A stretch of DNA of 64,000 nt from Sinomicrobium weinanense. GTDB lineage: Bacteria > Bacteroidota > Bacteroidia > Flavobacteriales > Flavobacteriaceae. Positions 41,861 to 50,938 of this stretch are shown here, one piece after another (within the stretch, counting starts at the first letter, position 1; the number at the start of each line of letters is the position of its first letter). The notes beneath the pieces were generated by a model. The model worked only from the letters and a program-made list of their open reading frames with translations, did no database searches and was not told the origin of the DNA. The position numbers and the translations under genes are program-made. The stretch is from contig NZ_JAHKRR010000002.1 of assembly GCF_018863395.1 (NCBI RefSeq), positions 596,188-660,187 on the forward strand, given 5' to 3'.

Positions 41861-42547
41861 ATGAAAAAATTTTTAGCAGAGTTTATCGGAACTTTCTGGC
41901 TGGTGCTGGGAGGTTGTGGAAGTGCGGTCCTGGCCGCGGCATTCCCGGAACTGGGTATCGGGCTACTCGGTGTGGCCCTGGCCTTCGGGCTTACGGTACT
42001 GACCATGATCTATGGCCTGGGACATATTTCGGGAGGCCATTTTAATCCGGCAGTCTCTGTCGGTTTGTGGGTAGGCGGGCGTTTCAGTGCCAAAGAACTG
42101 CTTCCTTATATCGTGGCCCAGATACTCGGCGGACTGGTAGCTGCCGGAATACTCTATGTCATTGCTACGGGAAACGGCAGTGAAATAGGTAGTTTTGCCG
42201 CCAACGGTTATGGAGAGCATTCCCCTGGCGGATACAATATGAATGCAGCCCTGGTCTCTGAGATTGTAATGACCTGCATGTTTCTTATCGTCATTCTGGG
42301 CGCCACTGATAAAAGGGCCCCGGCGGGTTTTGCCGGTATCGCCATTGGCCTTGCCCTTACCCTAATACACCTCATCAGTATCCCGGTTACCAATACTTCG
42401 GTAAACCCTGCACGCAGTATAAGCCAGGCCATATTTGTGGGCGACTGGGCCCTGCAACAATTGTGGCTATTCATTATTGCCCCGATCGCCGGTGCCATAC
42501 TTGCAGGAATAATATACCGTTTCTTCGCAGAAAAGAACAACGAATAA
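41861..42547 (+). CDS. aqpZ: Aquaporin Z (water channel)
   Basis: A 228-residue inner-membrane water channel with six membrane helices and two NPA half-helices: [10 protein letters not shown] (NPA at 62-64) and TSVNPARS (NPA at 182-184). The selectivity filter looks like AqpZ rather than GlpF: Phe near 42, His at 170 and Arg at 185. The start at 41861 ([15 protein letters not shown]) is preferred over an in-frame ATG 51 bases upstream, which lacks family support. Confidence 0.95.
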   Translation: MKKFLAEFIGTFWLVLGGCGSAVLAAAFPELGIGLLGVALAFGLTVLTMIYGLGHISGGHFNPAVSVGLWVGGRFSAKELLPYIVAQILGGLVAAGILYVIATGNGSEIGSFAANGYGEHSPGGYNMNAALVSEIVMTCMFLIVILGATDKRAPAGFAGIAIGLALTLIHLISIPVTNTSVNPARSISQAIFVGDWALQQLWLFIIAPIAGAILAGIIYRFFAEKNNE

Positions 42548-42565
42548 ACAGATACAAAAAAAACC

Positions 42566-42608
42566 TGTCCCCGGGAGATGTCGGAAAACAAGTGGTCTCT
42601 CCGGGGAC
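42566..42608 (+). terminator. Stem-loop after aqpZ
   Basis: TGTCCCCGGGAGA pairs with TCTCTCCGGGGAC with one mismatch or bulge; a CTTTCCTTTCTT tract follows. Confidence 0.6.
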
Positions 42609-42703
42609 TCTTTCCTTTCTTACCGGGAAATAATCATTCAAAAAATATTATGATAAATCAAGAGATTGTCTAAGTTCGTTTTTTTTTTCGATCTTCAGAA
42701 GAA

Positions 42704-43657
42704 TTACAATAGTGAAGCGATGATCTCTTCTACGGAAATGTTTTCGGCTTCAGCCTTGTAGTTTTTAATAACCCGATGTCTCAAAATACCATTGGCCACA
42801 GCCTTTATATTTTCTATATCGGGCGAGAACTTTCCGTTTACCGCTGCGTGTGCTTTGGCAGCAAGTACCAGGTTTTGCGAGGCCCGGGGGCCTGCACCCC
42901 AGTCTACATATTCGTCTACCATCTTTATGGACTTCCCGTTATTCGGCCTGGTTTTGCCCACCAGCCCTACCGCATATTCCACAACATTATCTGCTACGGG
43001 GATCCTCCGGACCAGGTGTTGAATATCCACAATTTCCTTCGCCGTAAAAAGAGGTGTTACCTTTACCTGTTTATCTACGGTTGTAGATTTCACCACATCT
43101 ACTTCTTCCTCAAAAGAAGGATAGTTGAGTTCTATGGCAAACATAAACCTGTCCAGCTGTGCTTCCGGAAGGGGGTAGGTCCCCTCCTGCTCTATGGGAT
43201 TCTGGGTGGCCAGGACAAAGTACGGCAGATCCAGTTTGTAGTTATACCCGGCAACGGTTATGGCCCTTTCCTGCATAGCCTCAAGCAGGGCCGCCTGTGT
43301 TTTGGGCGGTGTCCGGTTGATCTCATCGGCAAGGATGATATTGGCAAATACAGGGCCTTTTATAAATTTGAACTCCCTGTTGGCGTCCAGTATCTCACTT
43401 CCCAGAATATCGCTGGGCATAAGATCGGGAGTAAACTGTATACGTTTAAAGTCCAGTCCTAATGTATCTGCGATAGTATGGATCATCAGGGTCTTGGCAA
43501 GTCCCGGAACACCGATAAGCAGGGCGTGCCCCCCGGAATATATGGCGAGCAGTATTTCCTCTATCACCGCCTCCTGCCCGATAATGACTTTGGCAATTTC
43601 CTGTTTTAATACTCGATGTTTTTCTACCAGTTTTTTGAGAGCGGAAACGTCAGACAT
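42704..43657 (-). CDS. MoxR-family AAA+ ATPase
   Basis: A 317-residue AAA+ ATPase of the MoxR type. Walker A GVPGLAKT at 49-56, Walker B IILADEINR near 108, sensor 1 LATQNPIEQEGTYPLPEAQLDRF near 150, and the helical lid (WGAGPRASQNLVLAAKAHA). Such ATPases act as chaperones in envelope or metal-insertion pathways and are often followed by DUF58 and von-Willebrand genes; here none is seen, as surA precedes it. The hairpin at 43717-43739 lies between the two. Confidence 0.95.
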   Translation of the reverse strand: MSDVSALKKLVEKHRVLKQEIAKVIIGQEAVIEEILLAIYSGGHALLIGVPGLAKTLMIHTIADTLGLDFKRIQFTPDLMPSDILGSEILDANREFKFIKGPVFANIILADEINRTPPKTQAALLEAMQERAITVAGYNYKLDLPYFVLATQNPIEQEGTYPLPEAQLDRFMFAIELNYPSFEEEVDVVKSTTVDKQVKVTPLFTAKEIVDIQHLVRRIPVADNVVEYAVGLVGKTRPNNGKSIKMVDEYVDWGAGPRASQNLVLAAKAHAAVNGKFSPDIENIKAVANGILRHRVIKNYKAEAENISVEEIIASLL

Positions 43658-43716
43658 AAAATTTTGGATTTGAGGTGCTTTTGGAGATATTAGATTTTAG
43701 ATGTGTTTTTAAGGCC

Positions 43717-43739
43717 CGGGCCCGGTATCAGCTACCGGG
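43717..43739. terminator. Stem-loop between surA-like gene and moxR
   Basis: Perfect 9-bp GC-rich stem GGCCCGGTA/TACCGGGCC with a 5-base loop. In the direction of transcription (minus) no T run follows, so it may be an attenuator or RNA processing site. Confidence 0.6.
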
Positions 43740-43746
43740 CCTATGT

Positions 43747-45294
43747 TTATTTTTTGACCCATTTATTGGAAAAGTCACAATCCCTGTAGTCGGAATTTAC
43801 CATGATGTAGGTGTCCTCTATAGTTTTTTCCATCCACTCTCTTATGGCCTTTATCTGTTTTTCCTTGAGGGCAAGTTCTTTTATTTTCAGATAATCCTGT
43901 ACATAATCGGCCTTATGTTCATCATACCTGTTGGTTACCCTCAGTATTTTATACATTACTCTTCCCGGTTGCCTCGGGTCTTCTTCTTTATACACCCTGG
44001 ATATTTCGTCGGTTTTCAGATCTCTTACCTGGCTGTACAACGAAGGGTCGAGATTGGTGAGCTCAAAACGGGTATCCATATTCTCCGGGTTTCGCAACTG
44101 CCCGCCTTCGAACTTGGTTTCTTTTTCATCGGAATATTCCCTGGCGGCATCGCCAAAAGATACTTCTCCGTTTATTATTTTTTCCCGCACTTCCTCCAGT
44201 TCCTTTTTGGTTTTTTCCAGGGTTTTTTCCGGGATATCCGGTATGAGGATTATATGCCTTAAATCGAGTTCCTGCCCCTTGATCTTGTCTATTTTTATAA
44301 TGTGCCATCCGAAGTTACTCTCAAAGGGTTCGGATATCTCCCCTTCCCTCAGGCTGTATGCCACATCCATAAACTCCTTGGCAAACCCGGTCTGCTTGGT
44401 TACATGATAAAAACCGCCCTTGGTACTGGATCCGGGGTCTTTGGAATACAAAATAGCCTTGGTGGCAAAACTGGCTCCGTTCTCTTCGATATCCCGTTTC
44501 ATTTCTTTAAGCCTGTTCACCACTTTTTGCTTTTCTTCCTCCGGCACTTCCGGTGTCTTAACGATCTGGGCAACTTCGAGTTCTGCCCCGAAAACCGGAC
44601 GTTCATCTTCCGGAATATCATTAAACCACTGGCGCACTTCTTCGGGGGTGACCTCTATTTCGTCTACCACTTTGCTTTGCATATTCTCAGCAAGGGAACG
44701 TATCTTATTGATCTGGAACAATTCTTCCCGGAAACTCTCTTCATCCGATTTTTTGTAATAGGCCAGGAGGTTTTCCATCGTACCTACCTGGCTCACCAGG
44801 TAATTGAGCTGCTGTTCGGTCTGTGCCGTAACCTGCTTGTCAGACACCTCCAGGCTGTCCTGTACGGCCTGATGTGCATAAAGTTTATCTTCCATAAGTT
44901 TGCCCAGCAACTGGCAACGGGGAATATCCTTGATCGGCATTCCCTGGTTTTGAAGATCTATATAACTTTTATCGATGTCCGATTCGAGGATAATATAATC
45001 GCCTACTACGGCTACAACACCGTCTACTTTGGTCCTTTCAACGGATGTGGTGACCTTTTCTGCAACATCTTCCTGAACCTCACTATCGGTTTCCTGCGCT
45101 ACGGCTGTACTGTCTTGCTGTACGTCGATATTGGTTCTCTGCACCACGGTTGTGCTGTCTTGCTGTACTTCGGTACTCTCTGTTGCAGTAGTTTCAACCT
45201 TTGTATTTTCCGCACCTTCTTTTTCCTGTGCCCATCCCGTTTGCAGCATACAAATGGCTATGCCTACAACGAGCTTACTTATCCGACTCCTCAT
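43747..45294 (-). CDS. SurA-like periplasmic peptidyl-prolyl isomerase
   Basis: A 515-residue periplasmic chaperone for outer-membrane proteins. Signal peptide to about residue 22 (QTGWAQ), an acidic repetitive linker at ~24-85 (VQQDSTTVVQ ... VQQDSTAVAQ), a SurA N-domain (VDGVVAVVGDYIILESDID) and two PpiC/rotamase domains (about 215-340: SKDPGSSTKGGFYHV, and 345-450: SDEKETKFEGGQLRN). The start at 45294 (MRSRISKLVVGIAICML) overlaps the end of the preceding gene by 20 bases; an in-frame start at 45327 would overlap more. Confidence 0.92.
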   Translation of the reverse strand: MRSRISKLVVGIAICMLQTGWAQEKEGAENTKVETTATESTEVQQDSTTVVQRTNIDVQQDSTAVAQETDSEVQEDVAEKVTTSVERTKVDGVVAVVGDYIILESDIDKSYIDLQNQGMPIKDIPRCQLLGKLMEDKLYAHQAVQDSLEVSDKQVTAQTEQQLNYLVSQVGTMENLLAYYKKSDEESFREELFQINKIRSLAENMQSKVVDEIEVTPEEVRQWFNDIPEDERPVFGAELEVAQIVKTPEVPEEEKQKVVNRLKEMKRDIEENGASFATKAILYSKDPGSSTKGGFYHVTKQTGFAKEFMDVAYSLREGEISEPFESNFGWHIIKIDKIKGQELDLRHIILIPDIPEKTLEKTKKELEEVREKIINGEVSFGDAAREYSDEKETKFEGGQLRNPENMDTRFELTNLDPSLYSQVRDLKTDEISRVYKEEDPRQPGRVMYKILRVTNRYDEHKADYVQDYLKIKELALKEKQIKAIREWMEKTIEDTYIMVNSDYRDCDFSNKWVKK

Positions 45295-46141
45295 AAATTT
45301 CAAATTTCTTTGTTCTGACTGCTTCATCCATAATTTCTTTTTCCAGCTTCCGGATAAATTCCAGTTTTTTCCGGTTTAGCAATATTTGCTTTATGGTAGG
45401 TTTTACATATGACATCGGGGCGGTGTCGTTTCGATGCAAAATATCATTAATATACACCAAATATACCCCTAAAGAGTCTGTCAATTCAATAAAATGCGAT
45501 TTTTTTATGTTTTTTTCGTTTTTTTCCAGGGCCAGGATGGGTAATTTCTGAAATATCTGGGAGGTACTCACCCAAATCGAGTCTTCCAGGGAGTAAGACC
45601 TGAACTGTATGGCCATTTCTTCCAGCCCGGCCCTGTCGGTTTCTTCATACTTTTTAAACTTCTCCCGGACTTCATCTACCTTATCAAAGTCCTTGCTCAT
45701 TTCTATATACCGGAATCTCCACAATTCTTCATTGAGCTTGAAATTGTCTTCGGTATTGTTGTAAAACGACTTTATTTCGGCCTCTGAAACTGCCGTATCC
45801 ATGGTGCTGTTTACCAGGGCTTCCTTGTATGTTGTGGTATAGAGGTCCGTTCTGTATTCTGCAATGAGCTTTTCGAACTCGGCGACCTGCTCTTCCGGGA
45901 GATTGATCCTGGCCTTTTCCATGAACAACTGTTTTGCAGCCCATGCATTTATAAAATTGGCCTGGACTACCATACTGTCCTCCCGGGACATATTCTCTCC
46001 GTAAATACCGGAAAGGTCCTTTTTATACAGGTAATTATCGCCGACCCTGGCTACAACATCTGCCGTTTCTTCCTTTTGGAAATAGGAGCAGGCTCCCAGG
46101 CTTAACAAGACGACAAAACCAATGATACTTTTTCTAAACAT
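45275..46141 (-). CDS. PpiC/SurA-related lipoprotein chaperone
   Basis: A 288-residue lipoprotein, lipid Cys at residue 18 (LGACSYF). The first ~100 residues resemble a SurA N-domain (VARVGDNYLYKKDLSGIY, FINAWAAKQLFMEKA). The rest is helical with a degraded rotamase-like core (WVSTSQIFQKLP). It lies directly ahead of the surA-like gene, which overlaps its end, so the pair probably work together on outer-membrane proteins. The TAnnTTTG box at 46227-46234 gives an ~85-base leader. Confidence 0.88.
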   Translation of the reverse strand: MFRKSIIGFVVLLSLGACSYFQKEETADVVARVGDNYLYKKDLSGIYGENMSREDSMVVQANFINAWAAKQLFMEKARINLPEEQVAEFEKLIAEYRTDLYTTTYKEALVNSTMDTAVSEAEIKSFYNNTEDNFKLNEELWRFRYIEMSKDFDKVDEVREKFKKYEETDRAGLEEMAIQFRSYSLEDSIWVSTSQIFQKLPILALEKNEKNIKKSHFIELTDSLGVYLVYINDILHRNDTAPMSYVKPTIKQILLNRKKLEFIRKLEKEIMDEAVRTKKFEIYEESDK

Positions 46142-46226
46142 CTAACCTCTTTTTAATTTCCCGAAATCCTTTGCCAATAGGACAAAACGCATAAATCGGT
46201 CTTTCCGGGTCTTATTCGAGGGCTAA

Positions 46227-46234
46227 CAAAAATA
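46227..46234 (-). promoter_or_regulatory. Promoter -7 element of the surA/moxR operon
   Basis: TATTTTTG on the minus strand, 85 bases ahead of the lipoprotein gene. Confidence 0.5.
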
Positions 46235-46303
46235 ATAATTCGGTAAAATATCGCAAGTGAGAGATTTGACGTTTAACAAAGATTTATGTAGTTGGTGGTT
46301 ATA

Positions 46304-46359
46304 AGTTACAGGTTGCAGGTTGTCCGTTGTTAAAAACCTGTAACCCGCAACCTGCAACT
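46304..46359 (-). terminator. Short-word hairpin at the end of guaB
   Basis: Left GTTACAGGTT and GTTGCAGGTT units (46305-46321) pair with right AACCTGTAAC and AACCTGCAAC units (46335-46344, 46349-46358). The units are also direct repeats, so more than one fold is possible. It begins 5 bases after the guaB stop. Confidence 0.65.
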
Positions 46360-46363
46360 ACGA

Positions 46364-47839
46364 CTATCTCCTGCTGTAATTCGGTGCTTCCTTGGTAATG
46401 GCTACATCGTGGGGATGGCTCTCATTGATCCCGGACGCGGTAATTTTCACAAAACGACCGTTCTCTTTGAGTGTTTCAATATCTTTTGCTCCACAATACC
46501 CCATACCTGCGCGGAGTCCACCGATGAACTGATGCATGCTTTCCACGAGTTCGCCTTTATATGGCACGCGGCCCACAATACCTTCGGGCACCAGCTTCTT
46601 TATATCGTCTTCAACATCCTGGAAATAACGGTCCTTGCTTCCCTGTTTCATCGCTTCTACGGACCCCATTCCCCGGTAGCTCTTGAACTTCCGTCCTTCA
46701 TAAATGATGGTCTCTCCGGGAGACTCTTTGGTCCCTGCCAGCAGGGAACCGAGCATTACACTATCTGCTCCTGCTGCGATGGCTTTGGGAATATCTCCCG
46801 TATAACGGACACCTCCGTCGGCTATTACGGGAATACCCGATCCTTTTATGGCTGCAGCTACTTCGAGTACGGCAGAAAATTGCGGAAATCCTACTCCTGC
46901 CACAACCCTGGTGGTACAGATAGATCCAGGGCCTATCCCTACTTTTACGGCATCTGCCCCGTTTTCAACCAGATATCTGGCTGCTTCGCCTGTTGCAATG
47001 TTCCCTACAATCACATCCAGTTCCGGAAATGCTTTCTTCACTTCTTTCAGGATACTCACCACACCCCGGGTATGGCCGTGAGCCGTATCTATGATGATGG
47101 CATCGATCCCGGCATTCACCAGGGCCTCGGCACGTTCTACCGCATCGCCTGTAACACCTATGGCCGCAGCTACCCTGAGCCTTCCGTACTTGTCTTTATT
47201 GGCAATGGGTTTTTGTGTGAGTTTGGTAATATCCCGGAAAGTAATAAGGCCTACCAGTTTGTTTTCGCCATTGACCACCGGTAATTTTTCTATCTTGTTT
47301 TCCTGCAAAATCTCTTCGGCATCCCCCAGGGATGTTCCTTCGCCGGCGGTAACGAGGTTTTCAGCCGTCATAACTTCAATGATGGGCCTGTTATTGTTCT
47401 TTTCGAAACGCAGGTCCCGGTTGGTTACAATTCCTTTGAGGAAGCCACCTTCATCCACAATAGGGATCCCTCCAATGCTGTGCTCGGCCATATTTTTCTT
47501 GGCATCGGCCACCCTGGCGGTGAGCGGCAGGGTTACAGGATCTATGATCATACCGCTTTCAGCACGTTTTACCCTACGCACTTCCAGGGCCTGATCCTTG
47601 ATTGTCATATTCTTGTGCAGCACACCTATACCTCCTTCCCTGGCTATCGCAATAGCCATGGCCGATTCGGTAACGGTATCCATCGCCGCCGAGACAATGG
47701 GCACATTGATCGTTATGTTTCTGGTAAATTTGGTTTGAATATTGACCTCTCTGGGTAAGACTTCCGAATAGGCCGGAACGAGAAGGACATCATCATACGT
47801 CAACCCTTCTCCTACAATTTTTGAACTATGAGCTTTCAT
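46364..47839 (-). CDS. guaB: Inosine-5'-monophosphate dehydrogenase
   Basis: NAD-dependent oxidation of IMP to XMP, the first committed step to GMP. At 491 residues it has standard length with two CBS domains at ~95-210 ([40 protein letters not shown]) inserted in the barrel. Catalytic loop GPGSICTTR with the active Cys near 306; [18 protein letters not shown]; the flap motif RYFQDV is near 425; the C-terminal end reads YSRR. Single gene with its own promoter and a short-word hairpin as terminator. Confidence 0.97.
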   Translation of the reverse strand: MKAHSSKIVGEGLTYDDVLLVPAYSEVLPREVNIQTKFTRNITINVPIVSAAMDTVTESAMAIAIAREGGIGVLHKNMTIKDQALEVRRVKRAESGMIIDPVTLPLTARVADAKKNMAEHSIGGIPIVDEGGFLKGIVTNRDLRFEKNNNRPIIEVMTAENLVTAGEGTSLGDAEEILQENKIEKLPVVNGENKLVGLITFRDITKLTQKPIANKDKYGRLRVAAAIGVTGDAVERAEALVNAGIDAIIIDTAHGHTRGVVSILKEVKKAFPELDVIVGNIATGEAARYLVENGADAVKVGIGPGSICTTRVVAGVGFPQFSAVLEVAAAIKGSGIPVIADGGVRYTGDIPKAIAAGADSVMLGSLLAGTKESPGETIIYEGRKFKSYRGMGSVEAMKQGSKDRYFQDVEDDIKKLVPEGIVGRVPYKGELVESMHQFIGGLRAGMGYCGAKDIETLKENGRFVKITASGINESHPHDVAITKEAPNYSRR

Positions 47840-47842
47840 GGC

Positions 47843-47862
47843 GCAACTTATAAATTAGTTGC
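47843..47862. promoter_or_regulatory. Inverted repeat in the guaB leader
   Basis: GCAACT-N8-AGTTGC between the minus-strand -7 box and the start of guaB. A candidate operator. Confidence 0.35.
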
Positions 47863-47865
47863 ACG

Positions 47866-47873
47866 CAAATATA
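47866..47873 (-). promoter_or_regulatory. guaB promoter, -7 element
   Basis: TATATTTG on the minus strand, 26 bases ahead of the start. Confidence 0.6.
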
Positions 47874-47946
47874 CGTCAATTTTAGAGATTAGTGGTTATT
47901 TTTTACTATTTAGTTTATCTTCTCCCGGTCGCAGTACGATCATCTC

Positions 47947-48810
47947 TTAAAAATATGCCCCGAAGATCTTTGTCGCTTCGTTATAAGCACTTTCAAAACT
48001 CATAGCGGACAGCCCGGTATCTGCTTTTTCGGTGGTAAAATAAGAGATCATTTTTTCCGTAGGCATATTCCCGGTCAGTTCGTCCTTGGCCATGGGACAG
48101 CCGCCGAATCCTTGTATGGCACCATCAAACCTCCGGCATCCGGATGCATAGGCAGCATCTATCTTTTCATGCCAGGACGATGGTGTGGTATGCAGGTGTG
48201 CGCCGAACTCTATTTCCGGATAGGCAGGAATAAGGTGGCCAAACAAATAACGGATGACCTCCGGAGTGGAACTGCCTACGGTATCGGACAACGACAGTAT
48301 TTTTACACCCATGGCCGAAAGTTTTTCCGTCCACTCCCCCACTATTTCCACATTCCACGGGTCGCCATACGGATTTCCGAAGCCCATAGACAGATAGGCT
48401 ACCACTTCCTTACCCGTCTTGTCGGCTATATTCAGTATTTCCCGGAGGATCCCCGTAGATTCTGCAATGGTCTTGTGGGTGTTCCGCATCTGGAAATTTT
48501 CGGATATGGAAAAAGGATAGCCCAGATATTGAATTTCGGGGTGCACCGAAGCATCCTGTGCGCCTCTTACATTGGCCACAATGGCCAGCAATTTGCTTCT
48601 GGTTTCCGAAAGGTCCAGTCCGCTCAACACTTTTGCCGTATCTGCCATTTGGGGTATGGCCTTGGGAGAGACAAAGCTGCCAAAGTCTATGGTGTCGAAC
48701 CCCACACGGAGCAAAGACTGAATATACGCTACTTTCTTTTCAGTAGGTATAAACGCCTTGATACCCTGCATGGCATCCCTGGGACATTCTATGAGTTTGA
48801 TCTTATTCAT
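47947..48810 (-). CDS. Hydroxymethylglutaryl-CoA lyase
   Basis: HMG-CoA cleavage to acetoacetate and acetyl-CoA in leucine breakdown. A 287-residue TIM barrel of the HMGL-like family: ECPRDAMQG near 8 (catalytic Arg and Asp), SLSDTVGSSTPE near 172, GAHLHTT near 203 (metal His) and GFGGCPMAKDELTGN near 232 (catalytic Cys loop). The upstream HAD gene overlaps it by 8 bases, so the two are coupled. Confidence 0.92.
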   Translation of the reverse strand: MNKIKLIECPRDAMQGIKAFIPTEKKVAYIQSLLRVGFDTIDFGSFVSPKAIPQMADTAKVLSGLDLSETRSKLLAIVANVRGAQDASVHPEIQYLGYPFSISENFQMRNTHKTIAESTGILREILNIADKTGKEVVAYLSMGFGNPYGDPWNVEIVGEWTEKLSAMGVKILSLSDTVGSSTPEVIRYLFGHLIPAYPEIEFGAHLHTTPSSWHEKIDAAYASGCRRFDGAIQGFGGCPMAKDELTGNMPTEKMISYFTTEKADTGLSAMSFESAYNEATKIFGAYF

Positions 48811-49468
48811 TAAGGCAATAGAGCATATCTATTTTTTCGGTGGGGAGTTCGCCGAAATCACTTATAATGAGGTCGGCAGCAGACAGGTCCTGGTTACCGG
48901 AATTTGCGTTCCTGTATCCTATACATTGCATTCCGGCAGCTTTGGCAGCCTTAACTCCATTTCTGCTGTCTTCGATCACCACAAAATTATCGGGCGAAAT
49001 AGTATACAGTTCAGATATTTTCAGAAAAATATCGGGAAAGGGTTTTCCGTTGGCCACATGTTCACTGCTGACCATATAATCGAAATATTTCCTGAGACTG
49101 ACCTTTTCCATAAAGATATCGATGAGCTTCACCGGAGAAGACGATCCCAGGGAGAGATTATAGCCAGCATCTTTTAAGCGGCTGAGCAGGTCGGTAATAC
49201 CATCGGTGAGCGGAATTTCCCTGTCGCCGATAACCCGGAAAAAATGGGCTTTATGAGCGTCGAGAAGGTCTGCGGGGTTTCCTTCCAGGCTAAAATCCTT
49301 TTTTAATTTGTCCCATATCATCAGGGCACCCATGCCCACCAGAGAAAAGTGGTATTCCCGGGTAAGGGTCACTCCCATTTTATTCAGCACTTCGCCCAGT
49401 ATTTGCATATGAATAGGTTCGCTGTCCACCAGGACCCCATCCATATCAAAAATAACATGTTTTTGCAT
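48803..49468 (-). CDS. HAD-family phosphatase, beta-phosphoglucomutase-like
   Basis: A 221-residue HAD hydrolase. Motif I DMDGVLVDSE (nucleophile D8, acid D10), motif II LGSSSP near 112, Lys near 148 (ANGKPFPDIFLK) and motif IV VIEDSRNG near 168. The helical cap of residues 15-90 is of the beta-phosphoglucomutase/phosphoglycolate-phosphatase type. The substrate is unknown. It overlaps the HMG-CoA lyase gene by 8 bases. Confidence 0.92.
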   Translation of the reverse strand: MQKHVIFDMDGVLVDSEPIHMQILGEVLNKMGVTLTREYHFSLVGMGALMIWDKLKKDFSLEGNPADLLDAHKAHFFRVIGDREIPLTDGITDLLSRLKDAGYNLSLGSSSPVKLIDIFMEKVSLRKYFDYMVSSEHVANGKPFPDIFLKISELYTISPDNFVVIEDSRNGVKAAKAAGMQCIGYRNANSGNQDLSAADLIISDFGELPTEKIDMLYCLNE

Positions 49469-49484
49469 ATATCTTTATTTTATT

Positions 49485-49492
49485 CAAATGTA
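49485..49492 (-). promoter_or_regulatory. Promoter -7 element of the HAD-HMG-CoA lyase operon
   Basis: TACATTTG on the minus strand matches TAnnTTTG, 16 bases ahead of the HAD start. Confidence 0.55.
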
Positions 49493-49540
49493 AACATTTT
49501 GGACGGTATTATCATTGGCTCGGGAAGGGGTTGATTGGAT

Positions 49541-49567
49541 GTAAGGTTCAAAGTTCAAGGTTTAAGG
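49541..49567. repeat. Short-word repeat after pyrD
   Basis: GGTTCAAAGTTCAAGGTTTAAGG, the same words as at 36222-36266. It is followed by another word run (CCGATACCGACCATCG) ahead of the pyrD stop. Confidence 0.55.
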
Positions 49568-49607
49568 CGAAGATTATTTCGTACCGATACCGACCATCGA
49601 ATACTGA

Positions 49608-50642
49608 TCACCGATCAAGGAGCGCCTTGTTTATCCGTTTCACCAGCCCGGGGCCTTCGTATATGAATCCGGTATAAACCTGTACGAGACTGGCTCCGGC
49701 CTCCAGTTTTTCCAGGGCGTCTTCCGGGGAATGGACACCTCCGACCCCGATAATGGGAAAACTTCCCCCACTTTCCCTATGCAGGAACCGGATCACTTCA
49801 GTGGAGCGGTCTTTCAGCGGTTTTCCACTAAGGCCGCCTGTTTCTTTTTTTACCGGAGAGGCGAGCCCTTCCCTGGATATGGTAGTGTTGGTGGCTATGA
49901 TCCCGGCTATCCCGGTGTCTTTTACGATCCGTACAATATCGCGTAGTTGCCCCTCGGTAAGGTCCGGCGCGATCTTCAACATTATGGGCTTGTGGTTTGC
50001 TGTCTGCAGTTTGTGGTTTTGCAGCCCGCTCAAAAGTTTTGTCAGGGGTTCTTTATCCTGGAGCGCTCTCAGGTTCGGAGTGTTGGGTGAACTGACATTC
50101 ACTACAAAATAATCTACATGACTGTGGAGCGCTTCAAAACACTTCCTGTAATCGTCTGTTGCATTTTCATTAGGGGTTACCTTGTTTTTTCCGATATTGC
50201 CCCCTATCAGAATTCCCCTTGCCCTGAGCGAAGCCGAAGGTTTTTTTAAACGCTTTACAGCCTCTTCCACTCCGCCGTTATTAAACCCCATACGGTTTAC
50301 AATGGCTGTGTCTTCCTTTAGCCGGAACAACCTCTTGCGCGGGTTTCCGGGCTGAGGTTTCGGAGTCAGTGTCCCTATCTCGATAAAGCCGAAACCAAAA
50401 CCGGAAAGTTCATTAAACAACCTCGCATCTTTGTCAAACCCGGCTGCAAGGCCTACGGGGTTCTTAAATTTCAACCCGAGTACTTCGCGTTCCAGGCGGG
50501 GATCGTTAACGGTATACATACGCCTTATCAAAGCGGAGATACCCGGTATTTTGTTTGCGGCCTTGATGAAAGCAAAAGTAAAATGATGCACCTTTTCCGG
50601 ATCGAACTGAAAAAGTATGGGACGGATGAGCGTTTTATACAT
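49608..50642 (-). CDS. pyrD: Dihydroorotate dehydrogenase (quinone), class 2
   Basis: Membrane-associated flavoenzyme of pyrimidine synthesis, oxidising dihydroorotate with quinone as acceptor. The N-terminal helical hairpin for membrane docking (residues 1-40) marks class 2. FMN-barrel motifs: GLAAGFDKD near 64, [15 protein letters not shown] near 90, [16 protein letters not shown] near 147, catalytic-Ser loop [11 protein letters not shown] near 182 and GIIATNTT. Two in-frame segments look like captured repeats: PSASLRARG (135-143) and [11 protein letters not shown] (208-218). They fall in surface loops where homologues have shorter sequence. Confidence 0.95.
   Translation of the reverse strand: MYKTLIRPILFQFDPEKVHHFTFAFIKAANKIPGISALIRRMYTVNDPRLEREVLGLKFKNPVGLAAGFDKDARLFNELSGFGFGFIEIGTLTPKPQPGNPRKRLFRLKEDTAIVNRMGFNNGGVEEAVKRLKKPSASLRARGILIGGNIGKNKVTPNENATDDYRKCFEALHSHVDYFVVNVSSPNTPNLRALQDKEPLTKLLSGLQNHKLQTANHKPIMLKIAPDLTEGQLRDIVRIVKDTGIAGIIATNTTISREGLASPVKKETGGLSGKPLKDRSTEVIRFLHRESGGSFPIIGVGGVHSPEDALEKLEAGASLVQVYTGFIYEGPGLVKRINKALLDR
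49989..50021. repeat. Short-word repeat inside pyrD
   Basis: The minus strand reads CAAAACCACAAACTGCAG then ACAGCAAACCACAAGCCC, a run of AAACCACAAACTG-like words of intergenic type, in frame within pyrD. Confidence 0.5.
50217..50240. repeat. REP-like word inside pyrD
   Basis: CCTTGCCCTGAGCGAAGCCG then AAGG on the plus strand, like the CCTGAGCGAAG(T/C)CGAAGG intergenic repeat. It encodes PSASLRARG in frame within pyrD. Confidence 0.5.
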
Positions 50643-50662
50643 AGAGCGTTATTCTTGTACTG

Positions 50663-50670
50663 CAAAAATA
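50663..50670 (-). promoter_or_regulatory. pyrD promoter, -7 element
   Basis: TATTTTTG on the minus strand, 20 bases ahead of the start. Confidence 0.55.
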
Positions 50671-50691
50671 TGGGAAAAGATGGAAAAAAAG

Positions 50692-50716
50692 GGCACTCGT
50701 TATAAACGAGCGCCAG
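50692..50716. repeat. Direct-repeat hairpin, left copy
   Basis: GGCACTCGTTATAAACGAGC followed by GCCAG: CTCGTT-ATA-AACGAG hairpin. It is the same, bar one base, as the copy at 51352-51376 on the other side of the yegP-like gene. Confidence 0.7.
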
Positions 50717-50875
50717 TACCGGTCATTACAGGGAGGAATTCATAGAGGCACTCCTGATTTTTTTACCGCCGGTTCCCGGATGTAAGCAGCTTAACCTCAA
50801 GAATCAAGTATTAACCAAACATTCCTGACATCTTATGAACCCTGTAAACAGGCTTGGAATCATCTCATTTTATTT

Positions 50876-50883
50876 TAGATTTG
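50876..50883 (+). promoter_or_regulatory. yegP-like gene promoter
   Basis: TTG at 50854-50856, 19-base spacer, then TAGATTTG: both elements of the Bacteroidota promoter are present. Start is 55 bases downstream. Confidence 0.6.
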
Positions 50884-50938
50884 CGTCCCTGAAAAAACAA
50901 GGAAAAGAAACGAAAAAATTAAAACCTGAAGATCAGTT

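Noticed and set aside
44302..45318. A 338-codon open frame on the plus strand
   Set aside because: Antisense of the surA-like gene; Cys/Leu/Tyr-rich shadow composition.
47840..47946. Purine riboswitch ahead of guaB
   Set aside because: The leader is too short and lacks the conserved purine-aptamer loops; only an inverted repeat is seen.
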